From NCBI RefSeq assembly GCF_011300685.1, contig NZ_CP049864.1:860885-924884 (forward strand): a stretch of 64,000 nucleotides of DNA, given 5' to 3'. The position numbers and the translations under genes are program-made. The notes beneath the pieces are model-generated. The model had not been told where the DNA came from and did not search any database. It was given only the letters and a program-made list of their open reading frames with translations. Positions 8,163 to 16,792 of the stretch are shown one piece after another (position 1 is the stretch's first letter; each line of letters opens with the position of its first letter). Source of the stretch: Lysobacter sp. HDW10. GTDB taxonomy: Bacteria; Pseudomonadota; Gammaproteobacteria; Xanthomonadales; Xanthomonadaceae.

Positions 8163-10505
8163 ATGGCGAAGATTAAGTTGGACGTAGGCAAAGGCAGCAG
8201 CGATCAAGCAAAGACTTTGCTTGGCGTGCTCCTGTTGGGCTTGGGTGCGTTTCTCGCATGGCAAGGCGTCAGTCAAAAGATGCAGGGTGACCGCATTGGC
8301 AATGTGGGCAATTTGCGCAACGGTGTGATCAGCACGTTGAGACCCGTATTGAAAAAGACCGTCGAAGAAGCTGAGAAGGCCGCAAAGGATCCCGCGGTTG
8401 AAAGCGCTGTCGCTTTGGGCGATCGCGAAGCCGCAAAACACGCCTTCCAAACCGCGTGGCCGGGTGTTGAACGCGCTGAAGTGCTTTCGCCGGACCTGGA
8501 AGTGCTCTACGCCGACTTAAGCGCATCGGGCTATGGCCGCACGGCCCTGGCGGAATCGGTGATCAACACCAAGAAATCCCAACTCGCCTTTGTGAAATCC
8601 GGCAGCGCCACCGTGTTGGCGGTGGGTGTGCCATTGAAAAATGGTGACGTCGCTTTGGGTCAAGTATCTGCCGCGCCCGTGATGTCTTTGGTCACCGGTG
8701 CAGCGACTGACGGCAGCTATGTCGCGTTGATGCAAGGGCGCTCGACCATCGCGAGCGCGGGTGATTCAAGCATTGCGGATAAAGCAGGTGGTCAAAGCAA
8801 AGACATTGAAGGCACGCGATTGTCTGTGCTGGCAGTGACAGGTGAAGTGCCGCCGGGCGTATTCGGACTGACCGTGTGGCCCTCATTGATTCTGGGCTTG
8901 TTGGGCGTGTTGGGCGGTCTGTGGTTGTTGCTTGAACAAGCCAAGCGCCGCAAAGCTGCTGCTGAAGCACGTGCCGCATCCACGCCAGACGAAATGGCCG
9001 GTGCAGTCATTGCTGATGATGGTTCTGCAGTCACGGTGTCAGATTTGGTCGATCAGCATTTGCAAGCCAACCAAGCGGCACGTCAAGCGCGCGAACAGTC
9101 GTTGCGTGAAATCGCCGCGGTCCGTGCGGCTTCCGGTGTGGATAAGAGCATCTTCCGCGCCTACGACATTCGCGGCGTGGTCGGCGACACCTTGTCCAAA
9201 GATGTGGCGCAAAAAATCGGCCAAGCCATCGGTAGCCTGATGCACGAGAAGGGATTGAAAGATATCGTCGTGGGACGCGACGGTCGTTTGTCGGGTCTCA
9301 ACATGGTGGAAGGTCTGACCGAAGGTCTGCGTGCTGCGGGACGCAATGTCATTGATATCGGCATGGCACCCACACCGGTCGTGTACTACGGCGCGTATGA
9401 ATTGCGCACAGGTACTTGCGTGGCCGTTACCGGCAGTCACAATCCGCCGGATTACAACGGCTTCAAGATTGTAGTCGGCGGTACGACTTTGTCAGGCGAT
9501 GCCATCACTGATTTGTACACACGCATCAGCGAAGGTCGCCTGCATCAAGCAGGCCAACAAGGGACAGTGGAAAGCCGTGACATCGCGCCGGCATACATCG
9601 AGCGCATTGCATCGGATATTCAGTTGGAACGTCCGCTGCGTGTGGTGGTCGATGCGGGGAATGGCGTTGCAGGCGAAGTCGGCCCCGCTGTTCTCGAAGC
9701 CATTGGCGCAACCGTTGAACGTTTGTACTGCGAGATCGACGGTCACTTCCCGAATCATCACCCCGATCCGAGCGAACCGCACAATTTGGAAGACCTGATT
9801 GATATGGTCGCGCGTCGCGATGCAGATATCGGTTTGGCCTTCGACGGTGACGGTGATCGCCTGGGCGTCGTTACACGCGCGGGTCACAACATCTTCCCGG
9901 ATCGCTTGCTGATGTTGTTTGCAGACGACGTGCTGACACGTAACCCGGGTGCGGTGATCGTGCATGACGTGAAGTGCACCGGCGCCATTGGTTCCTTCGT
10001 GATGGGTCGTGGCGGCAGCCCGATGATGTGGAAGACCGGTCACTCCTTGATCAAAGCGAAGATGAAGGAAGAAGAAGCCGAGCTCGCCGGTGAAATGAGC
10101 GGCCACTTCTTCTTCCAAGAACGCTGGTACGGGTTTGATGACGGCATCTACGCGGCCGCGCGCTTGCTGGAAATTCTGGCGCGTCGTACTGAAACGGCCG
10201 ATGAAGTGTTCGCGGAAATTCCGGAAGGTATCGCAACGCCGGAAATCAAAGTACCCGTGGCCGACCCGCATGCCTTTGTCGCGCGCTTCTCACAGTTCAA
10301 TGATTTTGATGGCGCGAAGTTGACCAAGTTGGATGGTCTGCGTGCGGATTGGAGCGATGGTTGGGGCTTGGTGCGCGCATCCAATACCACGCCGATCTTG
10401 GTGCTGCGCTTTGAAGCGAATACGGAAGAAAGGCTTGAGGAAATCAAGGAAATGTTCCGCGGCAAGTTGCGGGAAATTGATCCTGAGCTCGAGTTGAACT
10501 TCTAG
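8163..10505 (+). CDS. algC: Phosphomannomutase/phosphoglucomutase with N-terminal membrane extension
   Basis: Interconverts mannose or glucose 6- and 1-phosphates for LPS and exopolysaccharide precursors. The C-terminal ~460 residues form a complete alpha-phosphohexomutase: VGRDGR, the phosphoserine loop TGSHNPPDYNG (Ser about 425), the metal-binding FDGDGDRLG (about 560) and the sugar-binding GEMSGHFFF. The first ~300 residues are an extension: a membrane helix at about 19-38, a ~190-residue presumably periplasmic region, a second helix at about 236-258, then an Ala/Arg-rich linker. Total 780 aa against ~450 for standard AlgC. The ATG at 8163 has AAGGA upstream. Long forms of this kind occur in related gammaproteobacteria. 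Confidence 0.92.
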   Translation: MAKIKLDVGKGSSDQAKTLLGVLLLGLGAFLAWQGVSQKMQGDRIGNVGNLRNGVISTLRPVLKKTVEEAEKAAKDPAVESAVALGDREAAKHAFQTAWPGVERAEVLSPDLEVLYADLSASGYGRTALAESVINTKKSQLAFVKSGSATVLAVGVPLKNGDVALGQVSAAPVMSLVTGAATDGSYVALMQGRSTIASAGDSSIADKAGGQSKDIEGTRLSVLAVTGEVPPGVFGLTVWPSLILGLLGVLGGLWLLLEQAKRRKAAAEARAASTPDEMAGAVIADDGSAVTVSDLVDQHLQANQAARQAREQSLREIAAVRAASGVDKSIFRAYDIRGVVGDTLSKDVAQKIGQAIGSLMHEKGLKDIVVGRDGRLSGLNMVEGLTEGLRAAGRNVIDIGMAPTPVVYYGAYELRTGTCVAVTGSHNPPDYNGFKIVVGGTTLSGDAITDLYTRISEGRLHQAGQQGTVESRDIAPAYIERIASDIQLERPLRVVVDAGNGVAGEVGPAVLEAIGATVERLYCEIDGHFPNHHPDPSEPHNLEDLIDMVARRDADIGLAFDGDGDRLGVVTRAGHNIFPDRLLMLFADDVLTRNPGAVIVHDVKCTGAIGSFVMGRGGSPMMWKTGHSLIKAKMKEEEAELAGEMSGHFFFQERWYGFDDGIYAAARLLEILARRTETADEVFAEIPEGIATPEIKVPVADPHAFVARFSQFNDFDGAKLTKLDGLRADWSDGWGLVRASNTTPILVLRFEANTEERLEEIKEMFRGKLREIDPELELNF

Positions 10506-10604
10506 TTTCGCGACTAGCGAGCGACAGAATTGCGGTCATTGTGTCGTTGCGCAATGCCATAGAAACGCGCGGTACATGCCGCTGACTTCGTCGACAGAAT
10601 CAAC

Positions 10605-10630
10605 GAGCGCTTGCTTCACAGCAAGCGCTC
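10605..10630. repeat. Perfect inverted repeat between convergent genes
   Basis: A 10-bp perfect stem (GAGCGCTTGC / GCAAGCGCTC) with a 6-base loop in the 171-base gap between the phosphomannomutase gene and nrdB, which converge here. No T-run follows on either strand, so it is not a textbook intrinsic terminator. It may still stop or stabilise transcripts from both sides. Confidence 0.6.
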
Positions 10631-10676
10631 TGAGTTGGATCACTTTGCGGGCAGCGGCACGATTGACGGATTTTCG

Positions 10677-11690
10677 CTAGAACGCCTGATCAAACGTCAC
10701 CTCGCCCGTCACGCCGACCTGATACGCCGACACGCGACGCTCAAAGAAGTTCGTCAGTTCCTGCACATCCTGTAAATCCATGAACGGGAACGGATTGCTC
10801 GCGAAGAAATGCTTTGGCATCCCTAATTGTTGCAGGCGTTGGTCGGCGCAATACTCAAGATACGTGCGCATATCCCGCAAAGAGAAACCCGCAATGCCGC
10901 CAGACAGTGTGTCTTGTGCAAAGGCATACTCACAATCGACGGCCTCTTCCAGCATCTCGACCACGCGTTCGTGCAAATCTGCATCGAAGAGGTCGGGCTC
11001 CTCCGCGCGAACGGTCTCGATCACTTCAAAAGCAAACGCCATGTGTGCACTTTCGTCGCGGAACACCCAATTCGTGCCTGAAGCCAAGCCATGCAGCAAA
11101 CCCCGCGAACGCAAGTAGTACACGTAGGCAAACGCGCCGAAGAAGAACAGGCCTTCAATGCAGGCAGCAAAGCAAATCAGGTTCAACAAGAATGCTTTGC
11201 GTTGCTCGCGCGTTTCAATACGTCGTAGCGATTGCAAGCTGTCAATCCACTTAAAGCAAAAATCAGCCTTTTTGCGAATCGAGGGGATCGTCTCTACCGC
11301 GTCAAATGCGCGCGCACGCGCATTAGGATCCGGCAAATAGGTATCCAGCAAGGTCAGATAGAACTGCACATGCAGTGCCTCTTCATACAACTGGCGCGAC
11401 AAATACATGCGCGCTTCCGGTGCGTTGATGTGCTGATACAAATTCAAGACCAGATTGTTCGACACGATGGAATCGCCCGTTGCGAAGAACGCAACCAGGC
11501 GCTCAATCAAATGCCGCTCGGCGTCCCCGAATTTGTGCGACAGATCTTTGACGTCAAGTGAGAAGTCCACCTCCTCCACTGTCCACGTATTGCGAATTGC
11601 GCTGCGATACATTTCATAGAACTTGGGGTAGCGCATCGGACGCAAGGTCAGCTCAAAGCCCGGGTCCAGCAAGTGCTTGTTCGTGTTCAT
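10677..11690 (-). CDS. nrdB: Ribonucleotide reductase class Ia, small subunit
   Basis: The radical-generating R2 subunit, which supplies the tyrosyl radical for reduction of ribonucleoside diphosphates; 337 aa. The diiron ligands are visible: Asp in ATGDSIV, Glu and His in YEEALHVQFY, Glu in CIEGLFFF, and Glu/His in RDESAHMAFA. The Tyr of EALHVQFY is at the radical position, so this looks like a Fe/Tyr type rather than the Phe-bearing class Ic. The C-terminal tail ends in acidic/aromatic residues, as needed for docking to NrdA. It overlaps nrdA by ATGA, indicating translational coupling. Confidence 0.96.
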   Translation of the reverse strand: MNTNKHLLDPGFELTLRPMRYPKFYEMYRSAIRNTWTVEEVDFSLDVKDLSHKFGDAERHLIERLVAFFATGDSIVSNNLVLNLYQHINAPEARMYLSRQLYEEALHVQFYLTLLDTYLPDPNARARAFDAVETIPSIRKKADFCFKWIDSLQSLRRIETREQRKAFLLNLICFAACIEGLFFFGAFAYVYYLRSRGLLHGLASGTNWVFRDESAHMAFAFEVIETVRAEEPDLFDADLHERVVEMLEEAVDCEYAFAQDTLSGGIAGFSLRDMRTYLEYCADQRLQQLGMPKHFFASNPFPFMDLQDVQELTNFFERRVSAYQVGVTGEVTFDQAF

Positions 11691-14089
11691 TGGCAGGCCT
11701 CGCAGGTTTCCGGGTTTTCAAGTGAGCAGGCCAGTGCGGCTTGATCAGTCGTTGCAGCGCTCAGGGTCGTTTTGGCGATGCGCGTGGCGGGTCGCGAGCG
11801 CAAGTAGTAGGTGGTTTTGACGCCACGCTTCCATGCGTACATGTACATCGAAGACATTGCACCGATGTTCGGATTCTCCATAAAGAGATTCAGAGACGCC
11901 GATTGATCGATAAAGGCACCGCGGTCTGCTGCCATGTCGATGAGGCCACGCATTGGCACCTCCCACGTGGTGCGGTAGATATCGCGAAGCAGTTGGGGGA
12001 TTGACTGAATGCTTTGTATCGAACCTTCTGCGTGCTTGATCGCATCGCGCATTTCAGACGTCCAAAGGCCGAGCTTCTTCAATTCGTCGACCAAGTAGCG
12101 ATTGACTTGCAGAAAGTCGCCGGAGAGCGTTTCGCGCTTGAAAAGATTGCTGGTCTGCGGTTCAACGCATTCGTAGCACCCTGCAATCGACGCGATCGTA
12201 GCTGTCGGTGCGATTGCAATCAGCAAAGAGTTGCGCAAGCCGTGCGTCTTGATTCTGTCGCGCAGTGCATCCCAGCATTCGATCTCATTCGGCACGACAC
12301 CCCAGGCATCAAACTGCAGTTCGCCTGAAGCGGCGCGAGTCTCATTGAAGTTGGGATGCGCACCTCGCTCGATCGCCAATTCACACGACGTGGAGAGGGC
12401 GTGGAAATAAATTGTTTCGGAAATACGCGCGGAAAGCGCACGTGCTTTGTCGGAGTCAAATGGCAATCGGAGCCTGAAGAACACGTCCTGCAAGCCCATC
12501 ACCCCCAGCCCCACCGGACGCCAGCGCAGATTGCCGCGACGCGCGGACTCTATCGGATAGAAGTTGAGGTCGATCACCCGATCAAGCTGGCGAATCGCTT
12601 GCTGCACTGTTTCACCCAGCTTCACAAAATCAAACGCACCGTCTCCATCAAAGTGGCGGGATAGATTGATAGACCCCAAATTGCACACCGCCGTCTCGGC
12701 AGAAGACGTGACCTCCAAGATCTCGGTGCACAAGTTCGAGAGGTGAATGACGTTGCCTGCTTTGGCCGTTTGGTTGCTCTTGCGATTGCAATGATCTTTG
12801 AACGTCATCCAGCCATTGCCGGTCTGTGCCAGCGTTCGCATCATGCGCGCATAGAGTTCGCGAGCCGGCAACTGTTTTGCAAATTTGCCAAGACTTTCCG
12901 CCTGGACGTAAGCGCGTTCAAAGTCATCACCGAAGAGATCCACAAACTCCGGTGTGACGCGTGGATCAAAGAGGGACCACACGGCATCTTCTTCAACACG
13001 ACGCATGAACAGATCCGGCACCCAATTGGCAAGATTCAAGTTGTGTGTGCGTCGCGCTTCATCACCCGTGTTGTCGCGCAACTCCAAGAACGCCTCTATG
13101 TCGGCGTGCCAAGGTTCCAAATAGACGCACGCCGCACCCTTACGCTTGCCGCCTTGATTTACAGCGGCGACGGATGCATCCAATGTTCGCAAAAACGGTA
13201 CGACACCGTTCGAATGCCCGTTCGTCGAACGAATCAAAGAGCCACTCGCGCGCACGCGTGAAAACGAGACACCAATCCCGCCACTGAACTTGGACAATTG
13301 CGCGATATCGCCATACTTCGCGTAGATTGACGCCAGCGTGTCTTCTGGAGAATCCAAGAGAAAGCAGCTCGACAATTGCTCGTGACGCGTCCCGCTGTTG
13401 AACAAGGTGGGCGAGCTCGGGATGTACTCCAGGTTCGCCATCGTTGTGTACAGATCAATCGCCTCGCTAGCGTCCTCACTCAAAGCACACGCGATGCGCA
13501 TAAAGAACTGCTGCGGCGTTTCAATCACCCATCGCAAATGCGGGTGGCGCAACAAATAGCGGTCGTATAGGGTGCGCAAGCCGAAGTACTCGAAGTGCAA
13601 GTTGCAGGATGCATCGATTGCTGCATTTAACTTGCGCGCATTGTTCTGTACAAAATCCAGCAGGCGATCATTGATCAAACCCGTCTCGTGTCCACGCATC
13701 ACCGATTGCGAGAACGCATGAATCTCTTGGCTCGCGACTTCCTTCTCAATCACCTCGGTCAACAGTCGCGCTGCAAGCTTGCCGTACTCCGGCTCTTCGC
13801 CTGTCAATGACGCTGCCGTTCGAATAGACAATTCATCCAACTCGCGTGTGGTCGCACCGTCATACAAACCGGAAATCGTGCGCGTCGCCACGCGCATCGG
13901 ATCAATGGCATGTAAGCCATCGGCTGCGCGCGTGATGGCGCGAACAATCTTGTTGAGATCCACCAATTCCGATTGGCCATTGCGTTTGCGCACGCGCATG
14001 CTGGCGCCCGTCGGAGGGGGCGTCAAATCAAATGCTGTGGGTTCTTGGGTATCGGGCGCCAATACGGCGATATCGCTGCTGTGTGTCAT
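11687..14089 (-). CDS. nrdA: Ribonucleotide reductase class Ia, large subunit
   Basis: Catalytic R1 subunit of 800 aa. An N-terminal ATP-cone (RVRKRNGQSELVDLNKI) for allosteric control precedes the ten-stranded barrel with the NLCTEI motif and the cysteine/asparagine segment ETAVCNLGSINLS. The C-terminus ends in a Cys pair (ETCEACQ) for thioredoxin re-reduction. The ATG at 14089 is chosen because AGGAG lies eight bases upstream. A 61-codon in-frame extension is open but runs into the riboswitch expression platform and is not NrdA-like. Transcription with nrdB appears to be controlled by the upstream cobalamin riboswitch. Confidence 0.97.
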   Translation of the reverse strand: MTHSSDIAVLAPDTQEPTAFDLTPPPTGASMRVRKRNGQSELVDLNKIVRAITRAADGLHAIDPMRVATRTISGLYDGATTRELDELSIRTAASLTGEEPEYGKLAARLLTEVIEKEVASQEIHAFSQSVMRGHETGLINDRLLDFVQNNARKLNAAIDASCNLHFEYFGLRTLYDRYLLRHPHLRWVIETPQQFFMRIACALSEDASEAIDLYTTMANLEYIPSSPTLFNSGTRHEQLSSCFLLDSPEDTLASIYAKYGDIAQLSKFSGGIGVSFSRVRASGSLIRSTNGHSNGVVPFLRTLDASVAAVNQGGKRKGAACVYLEPWHADIEAFLELRDNTGDEARRTHNLNLANWVPDLFMRRVEEDAVWSLFDPRVTPEFVDLFGDDFERAYVQAESLGKFAKQLPARELYARMMRTLAQTGNGWMTFKDHCNRKSNQTAKAGNVIHLSNLCTEILEVTSSAETAVCNLGSINLSRHFDGDGAFDFVKLGETVQQAIRQLDRVIDLNFYPIESARRGNLRWRPVGLGVMGLQDVFFRLRLPFDSDKARALSARISETIYFHALSTSCELAIERGAHPNFNETRAASGELQFDAWGVVPNEIECWDALRDRIKTHGLRNSLLIAIAPTATIASIAGCYECVEPQTSNLFKRETLSGDFLQVNRYLVDELKKLGLWTSEMRDAIKHAEGSIQSIQSIPQLLRDIYRTTWEVPMRGLIDMAADRGAFIDQSASLNLFMENPNIGAMSSMYMYAWKRGVKTTYYLRSRPATRIAKTTLSAATTDQAALACSLENPETCEACQ

Positions 14090-14321
14090 GCAATCCACTC
14101 CTGAGTGATGCACGTGCCAACTGCCCGCGCAGATGGCTGAAGTGGCAAACCCACGGCAGGCCCAACAACGGGCAAACCGCAGCCTTGCCCCCTCGGGCAT
14201 GCAGGTTTCAGGATGGGCGGATGGTGTCGCAGAAACGAAGACGCCGATGGCGCGTTCTGCTGCACCAGCCATCTCCCCCCGGAGACCTTGCGGCCGGCAC
14301 CGCGCGTTGTGCTTCGCGCGG

Positions 14322-14492
14322 CTGTCGGCAGGTCTTCGGGCTTATGGACATTGTCCTTGAGAGGACACTCTACTTTCGCAGCTTCCCGGCTTCACTCGGC
14401 CAGTGCTCAATGCGATTTCGTTTCCAAGTACCGCTGCGGGGCAGCGCCGGATTCAAACCGGCTTCCCTTTTCATCCGTGGGGTCACCACAGA
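14322..14492 (-). promoter_or_regulatory. Cobalamin (B12) riboswitch upstream of nrdAB
   Basis: Read on the minus strand, this leader carries the hallmark B12 elements in order: GGTGACC near the 5' end, AAAGGGAAGCCGGTTTGAAT, CTGCCCCGCAGCGGTA, GCACTGG, GCCGGGAAGC and CCCGAAGACCTGCC. Between aptamer and nrdA lie ~230 bases forming the expression platform. It contains a 7-bp hairpin (14300-14321) and an AGGTCT (14283-14288) complementary to the AGACCT of the aptamer's 3' strand (14330-14335), a candidate switching helix. Cobalamin binding is expected to lower nrdAB expression. That is established logic where a B12-dependent class II reductase exists; its presence in this genome is inferred. Confidence 0.9.
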
Positions 14493-14554
14493 ACCGACAA
14501 ACCCAAGATACAGGGGTCGACCCGTTTAGGCAACACAAGATGTTGCGGATAAGC

Positions 14555-15217
14555 TCAATCGGTCAAAGGAATGACCGGCGTATCCAAAGGCACCAATTTT
14601 GCCTTGCGATAGCGCTGCACGGCGGCCTGATAGTCAACTTCAATCTTGTCGTTCTCAGCGCTCATACGCGCCAAGCTGGTCATGGCATTGCGCAAGACGG
14701 CGCGTTGAGTCGTTACCGCGTCGGCTTGCGCTTTGCTCACGGGCTTGCCCGCGAGCTCGGACTCAGCGGCTTGTTGCAAGACCGAAATCAGCGCTTTGCG
14801 TTGCGTTGAAAGCGAGGCACCCGCAGCCACCAAACTGCCCTTGGAAATATCCAAGCGCAACTGATAAGCGCGGTTCAAATCACGCTCGCTCGGATACGAC
14901 TCTGCCAAGGCCATTTGCTCGCGTGCTTCACGCGCCTTCTCTTCTTCCGTTTGTGCTTGTGCGGCGTTCGCAGCCTCAACCGCCGCACGCTCAGACGCAG
15001 ACAGCACACGACCTTGAGAGTCGGTCAACACACCTTGTGCGTTGTAGACCTTGCGCGCATTGTTCGCGGCACTCGCAGGCATGGCATCGCCACAGACCTG
15101 GCGACCGCCTTCCTGCCAGCACGTGACCTTGCGCTGCGCCGGTGCAGTTTGTGCGATGACCTGCGCAGTAGCCAGGACACACACAGACGAAATGGCGATT
15201 GAAATGAATTTATTCAT
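14555..15217 (-). CDS. Secreted protein of unknown function, DUF4124-like start
   Basis: A 220-aa protein with a clear Sec signal peptide (hydrophobic residues about 4-22, ending AQA). After it comes a short cysteine-containing segment, VTCWQEGGRQVCGDAMPAS, like the start of DUF4124 proteins, then a long Ala/Glu/Arg-rich, probably coiled-coil region (about 75-200). The ATG at 15217 is preceded by GGGGGA; the in-frame GTG three bases earlier is unlikely. It is 15 bases downstream of pyrE on the same strand. Function unknown; a periplasmic coiled-coil protein is inferred. Confidence 0.75.
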   Translation of the reverse strand: MNKFISIAISSVCVLATAQVIAQTAPAQRKVTCWQEGGRQVCGDAMPASAANNARKVYNAQGVLTDSQGRVLSASERAAVEAANAAQAQTEEEKAREAREQMALAESYPSERDLNRAYQLRLDISKGSLVAAGASLSTQRKALISVLQQAAESELAGKPVSKAQADAVTTQRAVLRNAMTSLARMSAENDKIEVDYQAAVQRYRKAKLVPLDTPVIPLTD

Positions 15218-15232
15218 CACTGGATCCCCCGA

Positions 15233-15895
15233 TCAGTTGCTGCCATAACTCGAACGATACGCCAGCAAGGCATCGTGGTGTTGCTTTAAATGGGTGTTGT
15301 CTTCAGCAAAATGAAGCAGATTGGTCAAAGTCGCGACGGCAATCACAGGAACACCGGTACTGGCCTTTACCGAGTTCACGGCGGAGACGCGATTATCTTC
15401 GCTCAGAATTTCTTGGCGGTCCAAGGCGATGACCACGCCGGCGACCACGCCACCCGCTGCTTCGATATGGCCGATCGCTTCGCGGATAGCGGTGCCGGCC
15501 GTGATGACGTCATCGACAATCAATACGCGCTTTCCCGCGACCGAGGCACCCATCAAGGTGCCGCCTTCGCCATGGGTCTTGGCTTCTTTGCGATTGAATG
15601 CCACTTCCAAGTCGCGTCCACGGCGTGCAAATTCGCAGGCCACGGCAGTCGCCAGCGGAATGCCTTTATAGGCGGGGCCAAACAGCATGTCGAAGTCCGC
15701 GCCCGCCTCAGACAAGGCTTCGGCATAGCAACCGGCCAGCGCCGCCAGTGAGGCCCCCGTGTTGAACTGCCCAGCATTAAAGAAGTACGGACTATTGCGC
15801 CCGGACTTCAATGTGAACGCGCCGAAACGCAAGGCGTCCATGCGCATTGCGAGCTCGAGAAAGGTGCGTTGGTTGGCTGAAAGCGCCCGATTCAT
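15233..15895 (-). CDS. pyrE: Orotate phosphoribosyltransferase
   Basis: Transfers phosphoribose from PRPP to orotate, giving OMP in de novo pyrimidine synthesis; 220 aa, normal length. Seen: LKSGRNSPYFFNAG near the N-terminus, GPAYKGIPLA, the flexible loop FNRKEAKTHGEGG and the PRPP-binding VLIVDDVITAGTA. It is divergent from xthA across an 84-base spacer, a pairing common in Xanthomonadaceae. The coiled-coil secreted-protein gene follows closely. Confidence 0.96.
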   Translation of the reverse strand: MNRALSANQRTFLELAMRMDALRFGAFTLKSGRNSPYFFNAGQFNTGASLAALAGCYAEALSEAGADFDMLFGPAYKGIPLATAVACEFARRGRDLEVAFNRKEAKTHGEGGTLMGASVAGKRVLIVDDVITAGTAIREAIGHIEAAGGVVAGVVIALDRQEILSEDNRVSAVNSVKASTGVPVIAVATLTNLLHFAEDNTHLKQHHDALLAYRSSYGSN

Positions 15896-15979
15896 GCAAG
15901 CAGTCTACGGTTTAGATAACGCTTCAATGATACGGAATTTGCTTGCTATCATCGAACTCGACTGTTTCGCGGACTGTGC

Positions 15980-16792
15980 ATGCGCATCTTGAGTTTTAAC
16001 GCCAACGGCCTGCGCTCTGCAGCCAGCAAAGGTTTCTTCGACTGGTTCCACACGCAAGACATCGATGTCATGGCGGTGCAGGAAACCAAAGCGCAAGCCC
16101 ACCAGCTCACCGATGCCTTGTTTAACCCCGAGGGTTACCACGTCCACTTCCGCGATTCGACCGTGAAGAAGGGCTATAGCGGCGTCGCGCTTTACTCACG
16201 ACGCGAACCCGACAGCGTGCTGACTGCGATGAATCGCCCGGACTTCGATGAAGAAGGCCGATATATCGAAGCGCGCTTCGGCAATTTGAGTGTGGTGTCT
16301 TTCTATATTCCTTCGGGCAGCTCGGGTGAAGTGCGTCAGGGCGTGAAAGAAGATGTCATGGCCTGGTTGGCACCGCATCTGGACGAATGGTTGGCCAGCG
16401 GACGCGACTATGTGCTGTGCGGCGACTGGAATATTGTCCGCTCTGAGAAGGACATCAAGAATTGGAAAAGCAATCAAAAGAATTCCGGTTGCTTGCCGCA
16501 TGAGCGTGCTTGGTTGAACAGTCGCATTGCAGACACGCATGGCGATGGCAGTGCGCAACCAGAACACGGCTGGCACGACAGCTTCCGCGTGGCGCGTCCT
16601 GACGACGTCGAGTACAGCTGGTGGAGTCAACGCGGTGGATCGCGCGGCAAAGATGTCGGTTGGCGCATTGACTATCAGTTGCTCACGCCGGGCCTTGCCG
16701 AACGCGTCAAACATGCACAACACTTTCGTGAGCCATATTTCTCGGATCACGCGCCTTATCTCCTGGAACTCGACTGGAACGAAAACACATGA
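15980..16792 (+). CDS. xthA: Exodeoxyribonuclease III
   Basis: An AP endonuclease and 3'-5' exonuclease of the EEP superfamily acting in base-excision repair; 270 aa. Catalytic motifs seen: LSFNANGLRSA (Asn), MAVQETKAQ (metal-binding Glu), YSGVALYSR, GDWNIVRSEKDIKN (Asp/Asn) and the terminal SDHAPYLLEL (Asp-His). Four bases overlap the start of the ampG-like gene (ATGA), implying co-translation. Confidence 0.95.
   Translation: MRILSFNANGLRSAASKGFFDWFHTQDIDVMAVQETKAQAHQLTDALFNPEGYHVHFRDSTVKKGYSGVALYSRREPDSVLTAMNRPDFDEEGRYIEARFGNLSVVSFYIPSGSSGEVRQGVKEDVMAWLAPHLDEWLASGRDYVLCGDWNIVRSEKDIKNWKSNQKNSGCLPHERAWLNSRIADTHGDGSAQPEHGWHDSFRVARPDDVEYSWWSQRGGSRGKDVGWRIDYQLLTPGLAERVKHAQHFREPYFSDHAPYLLELDWNENT

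Noticed and set aside
9492..10271. 259-codon minus-strand open frame
   Set aside because: Antisense to the catalytic part of the phosphomannomutase; shadow frame.
14090..14272. N-terminal extension of nrdA by 61 codons
   Set aside because: Lies in the riboswitch expression platform, is not NrdA-like, and the ATG at 14089 has a good Shine-Dalgarno sequence.
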